Assembly: GCA_012656075.1 (NCBI GenBank)
Contig: JAAKBF010000168.1
Location: 1 to 64,000 of the forward strand
Length of the DNA: 64,000 bases
Source: Phytophthora hibernalis
Lineage: Eukaryota > Oomycota > Peronosporomycetes > Peronosporales > Peronosporaceae
Direction: 5' to 3'
Below, piece by piece: positions 34,327 through 44,456 of this stretch. A model generated the notes under the pieces. It was not told the origin of the DNA and ran no database searches. It saw only the letters and a program-made list of their open reading frames with translations. Position 1 is the first letter of the stretch; every line of letters begins with the position of its first letter. The position numbers and the translations under genes are program-made.

Positions 34327-35593
34327 TTACTTCTGCTTCGCACACACCTCGTCCTGCACCGGCATCCGCTCGGCATTTGACAAAGACGCGGGCCGCGTGG
34401 CCTGCTGCTCCAGTTCTAGCGCGTGCTGCTTCTCGGCCATCCTTTCCAGTGCAAACACTAGAAGCGACCTTTCTTGGAAGTCGCGGTTGGACTCGGTCTT
34501 GCCAAAGTCGCTCACGAACGCCAGCAGTTTCTCGCAGTTGCGTGCCAGGAGCTGCTCCACCTCGGTCGACTTGTTCGGGTTAGCCACGAAGATCTTGAAC
34601 ACGTGGAATGCATCCATACGCAGAGCCTCGCTCGGCTCGCGCAGCAGCAGCATCACCTGCTTCAAATTGTTGCGTGAAGCGACGTACCGCTGCATGACAG
34701 TGAAGTTCACAGGGTCCAGCAGCAGCTCCGAGAGCAACTGCAGCGCCTGCCTCCGAGTCGCGTAGTTCTCGGACGCCAGCAGGCCATTCAGCAGGCCGAA
34801 GACGCGGTCGAAGGCCTCGTCCAGCACCTGCACCGTGGCCTTCTTGTGCACCGTCAGGAGGCGCGAGATGTTGATGAGCGCGTCGGATGAGATGTCGAAG
34901 TTGCTGTTCTCCATCGTGACCTTGAAGAGCAGTTCAAATTCCGGCTGTAGTTCCTTCAGAAAGATCATCGTAAGTGTCTCGTGTTCGAAGCAGTCGCGCA
35001 GCATGGCGCCGCAGATGAGCGCCGTGTCGTTGTTCCTGTAGCCTTCCACGAGCCAGCGCATGATGTCGGGGCGTTCCCCGATCAACTCAATAAAACCGCG
35101 CAGGTTGTGCACCGTCAAGGCGCGGAAGACGTTGCCCACGTACTTGCGCGTCTCGAACGTGAGCTGGCCCAGCACCTTGGGCATCAGCACCTTCTCCAGC
35201 ACACGGTAGCGCAGCAGCAGCTCGGCCATGTCGTCCATCTTCTTCTCGCGGTCGCCCTGCTCCTCGTCCCAGTCGTGGAAGATGGCGCGAATCTTGGCCC
35301 ACTTGCGCTCGAGTTCGCCGGGCACCGTCTTCTCGGACGTCGTCTCTTCGTCGCTCGACTCTTCTTCAGGTGGTGGGCAGCCCTCGATGTCGGGTTCGCA
35401 GGCCTCCACCACGTCGTCCTCTTGGGGTTTGCACTCGACCAGCGCCACGCCGGAGCTCGCGGCGATGCTCAGACTCGAACGCGGCGTCCAGCTTGTCGTC
35501 CGGCACGAGTTCACGCAGCAGCACGTCCACGGAGCGCACGAGCTCGCCCGTGGGGTTCAGTCGCGACCAGAAGAAGGTGTTGACGCGGTTCAT
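34327..35593 (-). CDS. Mo25 (CAB39) scaffold protein
   Basis: Mo25 is an armadillo-like helical scaffold that activates STE20/GCK kinases together with STRAD/LKB1. From 35593 the protein begins MNRVNTFFWSRLNPTGELVRSVDVLL, close to the family start (FFxxKPKSPAELVR). An acidic insert (near 35340-35430) follows. The conserved body is MLRDCFEHETLTMIFL, NFDISSDALINISRLLTVHK, ASENYATRRQALQLLSELLLDPVNFTVMQRYVAS, and MDAFHVFKIFVANPNKS. The NxxT/RxxSLKLLxE-type motifs of Mo25 are easily recognised. One frame break near 35480 joins two readable halves. The long Glu/Asp-rich insertion between the N-terminal helix and the body is unusual for Mo25. Length is about 420 residues versus about 340 usual. Confidence 0.88.
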
Positions 35594-36485
35594 GGTTCTT
35601 CTGGGTCGAGAAAATGCGAGATGGCTCACAGGCCAGCAGCGCTCACCACCGGCGATATCTTGCTGCAACCCGGCACACAAGCGACATACCGCGATCGACG
35701 ACGCGAGAGGCAGAGAACGGCCGTTCCGCGGAGAACACTTGGGTTCAGTATGGAAGAGAAACGGCCGCGCCCGGCTTTGCCGACATACGTACGTCCGGGG
35801 GAAAAGGGGTCTGAAGCTCAGAACGGGAGATGACATCATTATTAAGGGCTCACTTCAACGCCGGCGGCAGCGAGCCAAGGCTGCAACGCTGGGACTCGCA
35901 GGCTACTGCGCTGCAGGTGGGGATTGCAACAACCAACTCAAGACGAACGAGAGGATTGCTAAGTTGTTGCTGCAGTTCTGATTTTCTTGGTGGTTGCGCA
36001 CGTATGGGTGGCGCCAAGAAATCCAAGCTTCGAGAAGAGCTTCGAAGACGAGGTCGACAATCAGGTTTCGTGGAGGCCCAAGCCAAAATTGTATAGTAGG
36101 CTGCGTCCACTGGCGAGAATCTGCGGACAGCCTTGTGGGGACACGCTGAATCACAGCCTGTCGAGCTCCGTGCCATGAGCGGTATCCTGCTGAAGATTCT
36201 TCAGCGAAGAAGACCTCGCAGTGATTTTTCGCATCGTCAATCCGGCTCATATGCGTTATCAGGCGCCGACACTTCTGCTGCAGAAGACGAGCCCGGCACG
36301 CGACAAGGGATCCAAATTGGCTGGACAGGAGCTTTCGGACAAAGTCTCCGTTGCGCATGAAGCGGTCATGCGCATGTGAGTCAAGTGAGTCCTTCCATCT
36401 GAGTCACATGAGCAAGCACTGCACTAAGCAGTCTTTCCGTTGTAAACTGGGGCACGTAGTATTGATTGGTATGCATGACTTTCCT
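35594..36485. other. Intergenic stretch with no assignable gene
   Basis: Several frames of 60-150 codons overlap here on both strands (for example 35903-36358 minus and 35987-36178 plus). None shows a known domain, and they contradict one another. The segment carries the Mo25 promoter. A small lineage-specific gene is possible but not demonstrable. Confidence 0.35.
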
Positions 36486-37773
36486 CTAGACCGTCACCAT
36501 GGCTTTACGGTTCGGGTTCTTCTGCAGCTTGTGGCTGCGGGTGTCCAGGCGCGAACGGTTCTTCTCGTGCCAGAAGTTCTTGCGCTTGGCCTCCCGATCG
36601 ACATGCCGCCGGCAATATTGCGGCGCTTCTGAGGAAGTTGGCCACGAACGCCGTCGACAGAGCCGTGCTGCCTTCGCGAGGGTCGATGCCAGCCGACTGG
36701 TACGCCAGCAGCAGGTTCTCCTTGGTGGCAGCGAGCACCGATGCACGCGTCTCGTCAGGGCGGAAGCGCTGCTTGTAGTAGCGACGGAACTCGCGGCGAC
36801 CGAGGCGACGGCCGCTGGCCAGCACCAGCTCTCCCGTCTCGGACACGCCAATAGTGTTCTCATCGTCTTCGTCCTCCTCCTCTTCAATGACCTCCTCGTC
36901 ACTATCGACGCTGGCCTCACTATCTGTCTCCCACTCGACATCTTCCTCTGCAAGGATCTTGTTCTTGCGCGCCTTATACTGCGCCTCGAAGTCGTAGAAC
37001 TCCAGCAGCTCGTCCACGTCGTCATCCTCGTAGGGTAGCTTGCAGTGCGAAAGCGACGTCATGTGCTTCTGTACATCCTGGTGCGACCGGAAGGCCTTGC
37101 CCCTGCCATTGCAGTACAAGCAGTAGAAGCCCACCTTGACCTTCTCGGCCAAGTAGTTCACCAAACCTTCAGCGTCCACCAAGAACTCCACGTCTGGGAC
37201 AAAGAAGCCGTGCTCCTTCAGCATGTGCGTCAAGCACGCGTCAAAGTCCGTTGCGTGGTGAGCGCAGAAGATGCAGTCCTCCTTCTCCAGCGGCACTTGC
37301 TTCTTGTACTCCTCCATCTCTTTGGCTAGTTCCTCCTCCGTGAGCTCCTTAGACTCACTGGTCTGCTCTTCATCGATCGACACAACCTCCAACTGTTTCT
37401 CCACCGTCACCACAGAAGCTACTTCCGGTTTCTTCTTAGCGTTGGCCAAGTGCTTCTTGGACGCCAAGTGGTTCTCGTGCGCGTTGCTGGTCGTGAACGT
37501 CTTGTTGCATACCACGCACTTGAGCATAGTCTTGACACCTGCCTTCTTGATCTCCTCCTTACGGACGCGCTGCTTATGCTTGGGGTCGTTGGCAGTCTGC
37601 GCCTCCTTCTCCTCACGAACCTTGCGCATGCGGAACTCGAATTGCTCCTCGGTCACGGGCGGCAGCTCCACCACCTTACGCTTCAGATTGTAGCGGTGCC
37701 AGTCCATGCGGAAGTGGTCCCTCTGCTCCGTGGGCGAGGCGAATTCCAAGCGGCATGCCGTACACGTGAACAT
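36486..37773 (-). CDS. REI1/ZNF622-type zinc-finger ribosome maturation factor
   Basis: The start at 37773 gives MFTCTACRLEFASPTEQRDHFRMDWHRYNLKRK, the diagnostic first C2H2 finger of Rei1/ZNF622. Further fingers follow: CVVCNKTFTTSNAHENHLASKKH, CIFCAHHATDFDACLTHMLKEHGFFVPD and CLYCNGRGKAF..HQDVQKHMTSLSHCK. The fingers are followed by an acidic linker and LVLASGRRLGRREFRRYYKQ. Rei1-type proteins act in the cytoplasm on pre-60S subunits, removing Arx1 and checking the peptide tunnel. The last segment is readable only after a frame change near 36610 and ends at 36486 with a basic tail (SHKLQKNPNRKAMVTV). About 425 residues, as expected. It diverges from the first D2HGDH copy with 189 bp between start codons. 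Confidence 0.88.
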
Positions 37774-37962
37774 GGCTGCAGCGATATCGTTCTGTTCTTC
37801 ACGGTTGATAACCAACCGCCTGCTACCACACCACATCTCCACCATTTACAACAATGTTGCACGAAGCAGCTCACACCACAAGATGTTGCCCGAAGGTTCT
37901 GTTGCCATGTCTATGGTGCTGGATGCAACACGCCATTCAAACTCTTTGACCCAAGCACCAAC

Positions 37963-39476
37963 ATGATGCTCCCTACGCTGCTTCGCCGCCAGCTTGGCGC
38001 TGTATCTTCCACCCAGGCCTTCATGCAACCCATTGTGCGTGCACTCTCCACACCCGCACGTAACCCGTTGCACGCGTCCTGGACCGACGAGGACAAGAGC
38101 TACTTCCAGAAGCTGCTCAAGCCCGAGAGCGTGCTCACAGACGCCGACGACACGGAGGCATTCACAGTGGACTGGCTCAAGAAGTACAAGACCAGCAGCA
38201 GCCACCAGATGGTGCTCAAGCCCAAGACCACGGACCAGGTCTCCGCCATCCTCAAGTACTGCAACGAGCGCAACCTGCCGGTGGTGCCGCAGGGAGGCAA
38301 CACGGGCCTCGTGGGTGGCAGTGTACCCGTGTACGACGAGATTGTGCTGTCCACGAGCTCCATGAACAGCGTCATCTCGTTCGACGAGGTGTCTGGCATC
38401 TTGGTGTGCGACGCTGGCTGCGTCCTGGAGAACCTGGACAACTACGTGGCCAAGCACGGCTACATGATGCCGCTGGACCTCGGAGCTAAAGGAACGTGTC
38501 AGATCGGCGGAATGTCGCGACCAATGCTGGTGGCCTGAGGTTGCTGAGGTATGGATCGCTGCACGGCACGGTGTTGGGCATTGAGGCTGTGCTGGCGGAC
38601 GGTACGGTGATTGACTGCTTAAGCACGATGCGCAAGGACAACACTGGTTACGACCTCAAGCAGTTGTTTATTGGATCGGAGGGTACACTTGGCGTGGTCA
38701 CCAAGGTGTTCATTTTGACGCCTCCGCGCTCGTCTTCTAAGAATGTCGCTTTGTTGGCGTGTGAGGACTTTGAAGCTTGTCAAAAGGCTTTCGTCGAGGC
38801 AAAGAAGAACCTTGGCGAGGTGCTGTCTGCGGTAGAGTTCATGGACCGTCAGTCGCTGGACATGGTGCTGTCACAGCAAGACTGGACGAAGGATCCGCTG
38901 GAGTCGCCGAGTCCGTACTACGTGCTGATTGAAACGTCGGGCAGCAACACCGAACACGATATGGAGAAGCTGGAGGCATACCTGGAAGATGTGATGGGAT
39001 CTGGCGTCGTCGTTGACGGCACGGTTGCTCAGGACGAGGCGCAAGCTCAGAAGCTGTTCTTGCTGCGTGAGGATATCTCTATGTCTCTCAGCTCTCGTGG
39101 CTTTGTGTACAAGTACGACATTTCACTGCCTATGGACCAGTATTACAAGATCGTGGAAGAGGTCCGCGAGAAGATGGCACCTCTCGGCGCTGAGGTTGTC
39201 GGCTTTGGTCACATGGGCGACTGCAACTTGCACCTGAACATTTCGACGCGTGAGTACGATGAGAAGGTCTTCAACGCGCTGGAGCCGTACATCTTCGAGT
39301 GGACGTCCAAGTTCCGTGGCAGCATCAGTTCGGAGCACGGCATCGGCACCCACAAGCCGTCGTACCTCCACCTGTCCAAGTCTGACAACTCGATTCAGCT
39401 CATGAGGCAAATGAAGCAGATGATGGACCCGAAGGGAATCCTCAACCCGTACAAGGTCCTTCCTGCCAACGAGTAA
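37963..39476 (+). CDS. D-2-hydroxyglutarate dehydrogenase, tandem copy 1
   Basis: This is a mitochondrial FAD-linked oxidase that converts D-2-hydroxyglutarate to 2-oxoglutarate, passing electrons to the ETF/ubiquinone chain. The presequence starts MMLPTLLRRQLGAVSS. The FAD-binding PCMH core has PQGGNTGLVGGSVPV, PLDLGAKGTCQIGG, LRYGSLHGTVLG and RKDNTGYDLKQLFIGSEGTLG. The C-terminal FAD-oxidase domain has AVEFMDRQSL, YVLIETSGSN, YVYKYDISLP, GHMGDCNLHLN, SEHGIGTHK and DPKGILNPYK. A single G is missing near 38509-38511 (cggcggaatg, versus cggcgggaatg in copy 2), which shifts the frame in mid-protein. This is likely an error or an inactivating deletion. D2HGDH resembles D-lactate dehydrogenase, but the segment order and high similarity to human D2HGDH favour the former. 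Confidence 0.9.
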
Positions 39477-42300
39477 ACTGGTTTTTTGCTCTTTCAGTCA
39501 GCAGCATTGTTAACTATTGCGTGCGCTGCTGAAGAGCAAAAGAAACAGCGTTGTGTACAAACGCGAGGTACGCTTTGACAATAGAGTTTTATCGTCTCGA
39601 CTCAAGCGAGCACCCTACACGTATCATGTGTCAAATTGTGCTAGCAGCCTCGCTCACAATGAAAGCATATCAATCCTCAGTTCGTCATGATCTTCGCATG
39701 ACGCTCAATCCAACTTCAACTTGCGATGTCGCGCGAAGGTCATCCCAATTGCGCATTCATTTCACCAGTCAAAAGCGTACGTATGTTACTTGCGTCTCTA
39801 CTCCGTCCTGCGCATTCCCGCCTCACGATGCTGTTCCCCACTCTGCTGAGCACATCATGCCGTCACATTGGCGCCGTATCGTCCGTCCAAGCCTTCATGC
39901 AACCCACTGTACGCGCACTCTCCACACCCGCACGTAACCCGTTGCACGCGTCCTGGACCGACGAGGACAAGAGCTACTTCCAGAAGCTGCTCAAGCCCGA
40001 GAGCGTGCTCACAGACGCCGACGACACGGAGGCATTCACAGTGGACTGGCTCAAGAAGTACAAGACCAGCAGCAGCCACCAGATGGTGCTCAAGCCCAAG
40101 ACCACGGACCAGGTCTCCGCCATCCTCAAGTACTGCAACGAGCGCAACCTGCCGGTGGTGCCGCAGGGAGGCAACACGGGCCTCGTGGGTGGCAGTGTAC
40201 CCGTGTACGACGAGATTGTGCTGTCCACGAGCTCCATGAACAGCGTCATCTCGTTCGACGAGGTGTCTGGCATCTTGGTGTGCGACGCTGGCTGCGTCCT
40301 GGAGAACCTGGACAACTACGTGGCCAAGCACGGCTACATGATGCCGCTGGACCTCGGAGCTAAAGGAACGTGTCAGATCGGCGGGAATGTCGCGACCAAT
40401 GCTGGTGGCCTGAGGTTGCTGAGGTATGGATCGCTGCACGGCACGGTGTTGGGCATTGAGGCTGTGCTGGCGGACGGTACGGTGATTGACTGCTTAAGCA
40501 CGATGCGCAAGGACAACACTGGTTACGACCTCAAGCAGTTGTTTATTGGATCGGAGGGTACACTTGGCGTGGTCACCAAGGTGTCCATTTTGACGCCTCC
40601 GCGCTCGTCTTCTAAGAATGTCGCTTTGTTGGCGTGTGAGGACTTTGAAGCTTGTCAAAAGGCTTTCGTCGAGGCAAAGAAGAACCTTGGCGAGGTGCTG
40701 TCTGCGGTAGAGTTCATGGACCGTCAGTCGCTGGACATGGTGCTGTCACAGCAAGACTGGACGAAGGATCCGCTGGAGTCGCCGAGTCCGTACTACGTGC
40801 TGATTGAAACGTCGGGCAGCAACACCGAACACGATATGGAGAAGCTGGAGGCATACCTGGAAGATGTGATGGGATCTGGCGTCGTCGTTGACGGCACGGT
40901 TGCTCAGGACGAGGCGCAAGCTCAGAAGCTGTTCTTGCTGCGTGAGGATATCTCTATGTCTCTCAGCTCTCGTGGCTTTGTGTACAAGTACGACATTTCA
41001 CTGCCTATGGACCAGTATTACAAGATCGTGGAAGAGGTCCGCGAGAAGATGGCACCTCTCGGCGCTGAGGTTGTCGGCTTTGGTCACATGGGCGACTGCA
41101 ACTTGCACCTGAACATTTCGACGCGTGAGTACGATGAGAAGGTCTTCAACGCGCTGGAGCCGTACATCTTCGAGTGGACGTCCAAGTTCCGTGGCAGCAT
41201 CAGTTCGGAGCACGGCATCGGCACCCACAAGCCGTCGTACCTCCACCTGTCCAAGTCTGACAACTCGATTCAGCTCATGAGGCAAATGAAGCAGATGATG
41301 GACCCGAAGGGAATCCTCAACCCGTACAAGGTCCTTCCTGCCAACGAGTAAACTGGTTTTTTGCTCTTTCAGTCAGCAGCATTGTTAACTATTGCGTGCG
41401 CTGCTGAAGAGCAAAAGAAACAGCGTTGTGTACAAACGCGAGGTACGCTTTGACAATAGAGTTTTATCGTCTCGACTCAAGCGAGCACCCTACACGTATC
41501 ATGTGTCAAATTGTGCTAGCAGCCTCGCTCACAATGAAAGCATATCAATCCTCAGTTCGTCATGATCTTCGCATGACGCTCAATCCAACTTCAACTTGCG
41601 ATGTCGCGCGAAGGTCATCCCAATTGCGCATTCATTTCACCAGTCAAAAGCGTACGTATGTTACTTGCGTCTCTACTCCGTCCTGCGCATTCCCGCCTCA
41701 CGATGCTGTTCCCCACTCTGCTGAGCACATCATGCCGTCACATTGGCGCCGTATCGTCCGTCCAAGCCTTCATGCAACCCACTGTACGCGCACTCTCCAC
41801 ACCCGCACGTAACCCGTTGCACGCGTCCTGGACCGACGAGGACAAGAGCTACTTCCAGAAGCTGCTCAAGCCCGAGAGCGTGCTCACAGACGCCGACGAC
41901 ACGGAGGCATTCACAGTGGACTGGCTCAAGAAGTACAAGACCAGCAGCAGCCACCAGATGGTGCTCAAGCCCAAGACCACGGACCAGGTCTCCGCCATCC
42001 TCAAGTACTGCAACGAGCGCAACCTGCCGGTGGTGCCGCAGGAGGCAACACGGGCCTCGTGGGTGGCAGTGTACCCGTGTACGACGAGATTGTGCTGTCC
42101 ACGAGCTCCATGAACAGCGTCATCTCGTTCGACGAGGTGTCTGGCATCTTGGTGTGCGACGCTGGCTGCGTCCTGGAGAACCTGGACAACTACGTGGCCA
42201 AGCACGGCTACATGATGCCGCTGGACCTCGGAGCTAAAGGAACGTGTCAGATCGGCGGGAATGTCGCGACCAATGCTGGTGGCCTGAGGTTGCTGAGGTA
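38040..42300 (+). repeat. 1,875-bp tandem repeat covering D2HGDH copies 1 to 3
   Basis: From just after the presequence of copy 1 (about 38040) to the middle of copy 3 (about 42300), the DNA repeats with a period of 1,875 bp. It is almost base-perfect, including the intergenic spacer (39477-39827 equals 41352-41702). The visible differences are one missing G in copy 1 (near 38510), one missing G in copy 3 (near 42041), and gtgttcatt in copy 1 versus gtgtccatt in copy 2 (near 38708 and 40582). Beyond about 42300, copy 3 diverges in many third codon positions and some residues. The array could be genuine recent amplification or an assembly artefact. Confidence 0.85.
39828..41351 (+). CDS. D-2-hydroxyglutarate dehydrogenase, tandem copy 2
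   Basis: This is the only unbroken copy of the three, with 508 codons from the start chosen here. MLFPTLLSTSCRHIGAVSS gives a mitochondrial presequence comparable to copy 1. ATGs at 39726 and 39783 are in frame upstream but would add a less typical leader. All FAD-binding and substrate-site segments described for copy 1 are intact, including GGNVATNAGGLR and the Zn/substrate-proximal GHMGDCNLHLN and SEHGIGTHK. Its 5' end matches copy 3 rather than copy 1, and its 3' part matches copy 1. It therefore looks like a recombinant between the flanking copies. The spacer upstream is 351 bp. Confidence 0.92.
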   Translation: MLFPTLLSTSCRHIGAVSSVQAFMQPTVRALSTPARNPLHASWTDEDKSYFQKLLKPESVLTDADDTEAFTVDWLKKYKTSSSHQMVLKPKTTDQVSAILKYCNERNLPVVPQGGNTGLVGGSVPVYDEIVLSTSSMNSVISFDEVSGILVCDAGCVLENLDNYVAKHGYMMPLDLGAKGTCQIGGNVATNAGGLRLLRYGSLHGTVLGIEAVLADGTVIDCLSTMRKDNTGYDLKQLFIGSEGTLGVVTKVSILTPPRSSSKNVALLACEDFEACQKAFVEAKKNLGEVLSAVEFMDRQSLDMVLSQQDWTKDPLESPSPYYVLIETSGSNTEHDMEKLEAYLEDVMGSGVVVDGTVAQDEAQAQKLFLLREDISMSLSSRGFVYKYDISLPMDQYYKIVEEVREKMAPLGAEVVGFGHMGDCNLHLNISTREYDEKVFNALEPYIFEWTSKFRGSISSEHGIGTHKPSYLHLSKSDNSIQLMRQMKQMMDPKGILNPYKVLPANE

Positions 42301-43228
42301 TGGCTCACTTCATGGCACTGTACTTGGAGTTGAAGCGGTACTAGCTGATGGTACGGTGGTGGACTGCTTGAGCACGATGCGTAAGGACAACACGGGCTAC
42401 GACCTCAAGCAGTTGTTCATTGGGTCGGAAGGCACGCTTGGTGTTGTCACTAAGGTGTCGATCCTAACGCCGCCTCGCTCATCATCCAAGAACGTGGCGT
42501 TGCTGGCGTGTGAGAACTTTCAGTCGGTTCAGAAGGCTTTCGTGGAGGCTAAGAAGCATTTGGGAGAAGTGCTATCGGCGGTGGAGTTCATGGATCGTCA
42601 GTCACTCGACATGGTGCTGTCACAGCAGGACTGGACGAAGGATCCGCTGGAGTCGCCGAGTCCGTACTACGTGCTAATCGAGACGTCCGGCAGCAACGCG
42701 GATCATGACCTGGAAAAGTTGAACGAGTATTTGGAAGACGTCATGGGATCTGGTGTGGTGGTCGACGGCACCGTTGCTCAGGATGAGGCACAGGCTCGCA
42801 AGCTGTTTCTGATCCGTGAAGACATCACAGTTGCTCTTGCTGCGCGTGGGTACGTCTACAAGTACGATGTGTCGTTGCCGATTGAGCAATACTACAAAAT
42901 CGCTGAAGAAACTCGTGAGAGGCTCGCCCCGACGGACGCTAAGGTCGTGTGCTACGGCCACATCGGTGACTGCAACGTCCATTTGAATATCTCGACACTT
43001 CAGTATGACGAGCAAGTATTCAACACATTGGAGCCGTTCATTTTCGAGTGGACGTCCCAATTCCGCGGGAGCATCAGTGCTGAACACGGCATTGGTACGC
43101 ACAAGCCATCGTACCTCCACATGTCCAAGTCGGCCAACGCCATCAAACTCATGCAGCAGATGAAGAACATGATGGACCCCAAGGGGATTTTGAACCCGTA
43201 CAAGGTTCTTCCCGAGACGAGTGAATAA
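41703..43228 (+). CDS. D-2-hydroxyglutarate dehydrogenase, tandem copy 3
   Basis: The first half is identical to copy 2 except for one missing G in a three-G run near 42041, which shifts the frame in the QGGNTG FAD loop. The second half (from about 42300) differs from the other two copies at many synonymous sites and some residues. Examples are ENFQSVQKAF for EDFEACQKAF, REDITVALAARGYVYKYDVSLP, CYGHIGDCNVHLN, SAEHGIGTHK, and the end VLPETSE. This paralogous half shows that two old D2HGDH paralogues exist here, with the front half overwritten. If the G deletion is a sequence error, the gene is functional. Confidence 0.9.
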
Positions 43229-43309
43229 CCCAACGGAAGGCCAAGTCCAGAAAACATTCTACATGACGATTGCCTCTAGATTTTGTCATCAGCTCTCTCA
43301 ACAGAACAC

Positions 43310-44248
43310 CTAGTTGAATTCCTTGGCGAGCTCGAGATTTAAATACGAAACGTCGACGCCGCCCAGCACCCGTTCCTGCAGTTCGTCTTCGTTCTCTCCT
43401 TGGATTGTCAAGTAGAGATGCATCTGCAGGTAACTCGCCCAGCTCTGACACATTGATCCGATGTACTGTGCCGTGGTGCTGGAGGCGACGTCCAGATCCA
43501 GCTCAAAATAGTTGCTGCGTCGGAAGTAGCGCTGTGTGAGTTTGGTGCCCGTGAGCGCAGGGCGGTTGGGCACCAACGTCTGCAAGATCCACGGCCCGTC
43601 CACCAGGTTAGGGATCAACTTGAAGCGGTTGTCGCGGAACTCGTCGTCTTCATTGCAAAACTTGTTCAGCAGGTGATGGAACGCTGCGTCCTGCTGCTCT
43701 TCAGCTGGTAGCAGCCAATACACCACCAAACTGAAGTTATCAGCGTTCGGGAGCTCGATATTCACGAGAAACACCAGCGAGTCCGGGAATTTCTCGCGAC
43801 AGTAGGTCAGCACGCTCTGAGGACGCGTCTCCTCCTTCATCGCGAGGTGGTGACGCTCCTCCGGTGTGTTAAACTTCCACAGATCCACGTGCAGTAGTCG
43901 ACCGACAGATTTACCTGCTGACACCTTCACCTGGTCCTCCATGTACGTTCTGCCACGCACTTGGACGTCACTTGAGTCCGGTTCGGCCCACATACTGCGG
44001 ATCTCCTGCGAATGTACAGCGAATGGCGCGTCTTGGAACTCGAACGGCGCGTCAGACGTGATCTCGGAGGTGCTGATGTCGGCGATGTTGATGTCGGTTC
44101 CCCAGACGTCGGACGTCACGACGGTCTCTGGCTCCACGTACTCGTCCAAGTCTTCGACGGTCACGCGGTGCAGCTCCATAGAGTGGCAAATATCGACCGC
44201 GTCCTCGGAGCTGGAGCGCGGCCGCAGCGTCGGAGATACTACCGACAT
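43310..44248 (-). CDS. EDR2 C-terminal (DUF1336) domain protein
   Basis: The 312-residue protein from the ATG at 44248 consists of a variable acidic N-terminus followed by the DUF1336/EDR2-C domain. This shows VQVRGRTYMEDQVKVSAG, LLHVDLWKF, VFLVNIELPNADNFSLVVYWLLP, FKLIPNLVDGPWIL, and NRPALTGTKLTQRYFRRSNYFELDLDV. It ends with IGSMCQSWASYLQMHLYLTIQG and RVLGGVDVSYLNLELA. In plants this domain, usually behind PH and START domains, is a negative regulator of cell death and binds lipids. Here it stands without those partners, as is common in protists. The gene is intronless and unbroken. An upstream in-frame ATG at 44332 exists, but the codons between look non-coding. It shares a 208-bp divergent interval with CCDC146. 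Confidence 0.88.
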   Translation of the reverse strand: MSVVSPTLRPRSSSEDAVDICHSMELHRVTVEDLDEYVEPETVVTSDVWGTDINIADISTSEITSDAPFEFQDAPFAVHSQEIRSMWAEPDSSDVQVRGRTYMEDQVKVSAGKSVGRLLHVDLWKFNTPEERHHLAMKEETRPQSVLTYCREKFPDSLVFLVNIELPNADNFSLVVYWLLPAEEQQDAAFHHLLNKFCNEDDEFRDNRFKLIPNLVDGPWILQTLVPNRPALTGTKLTQRYFRRSNYFELDLDVASSTTAQYIGSMCQSWASYLQMHLYLTIQGENEDELQERVLGGVDVSYLNLELAKEFN

Positions 44249-44456
44249 CCGTAGGAAGAGGGAGCGACAATAAACAAGGATGATGGCAAATTGGGTGTGT
44301 CGCAAAAAATGGGTACCGGTACACGATGTCATGTCCGTAGCACAAGGATGTCAGTATTGACGGCAGAGTGATGGTCAGCTTCAACTTGCAGGAACCCCCA
44401 GTCTAAATATGGCTTCGTCACTGCCATTACATGTACCGCTTTAACTCCATCACGCG

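Noticed and set aside
36499..37038. 179-codon plus-strand frame
   Set aside because: It is antisense to the ZNF622-like gene, whose zinc fingers settle the strand.
39855..40439. 194-codon minus-strand frame in the D2HGDH array
   Set aside because: It repeats exactly with the array because the sense gene repeats; it is an antisense shadow.
37963..43228. D-lactate dehydrogenase identity for the tandem genes
   Set aside because: The whole length follows human D2HGDH more closely in segment order and key motifs; the enzymatic difference still needs testing.
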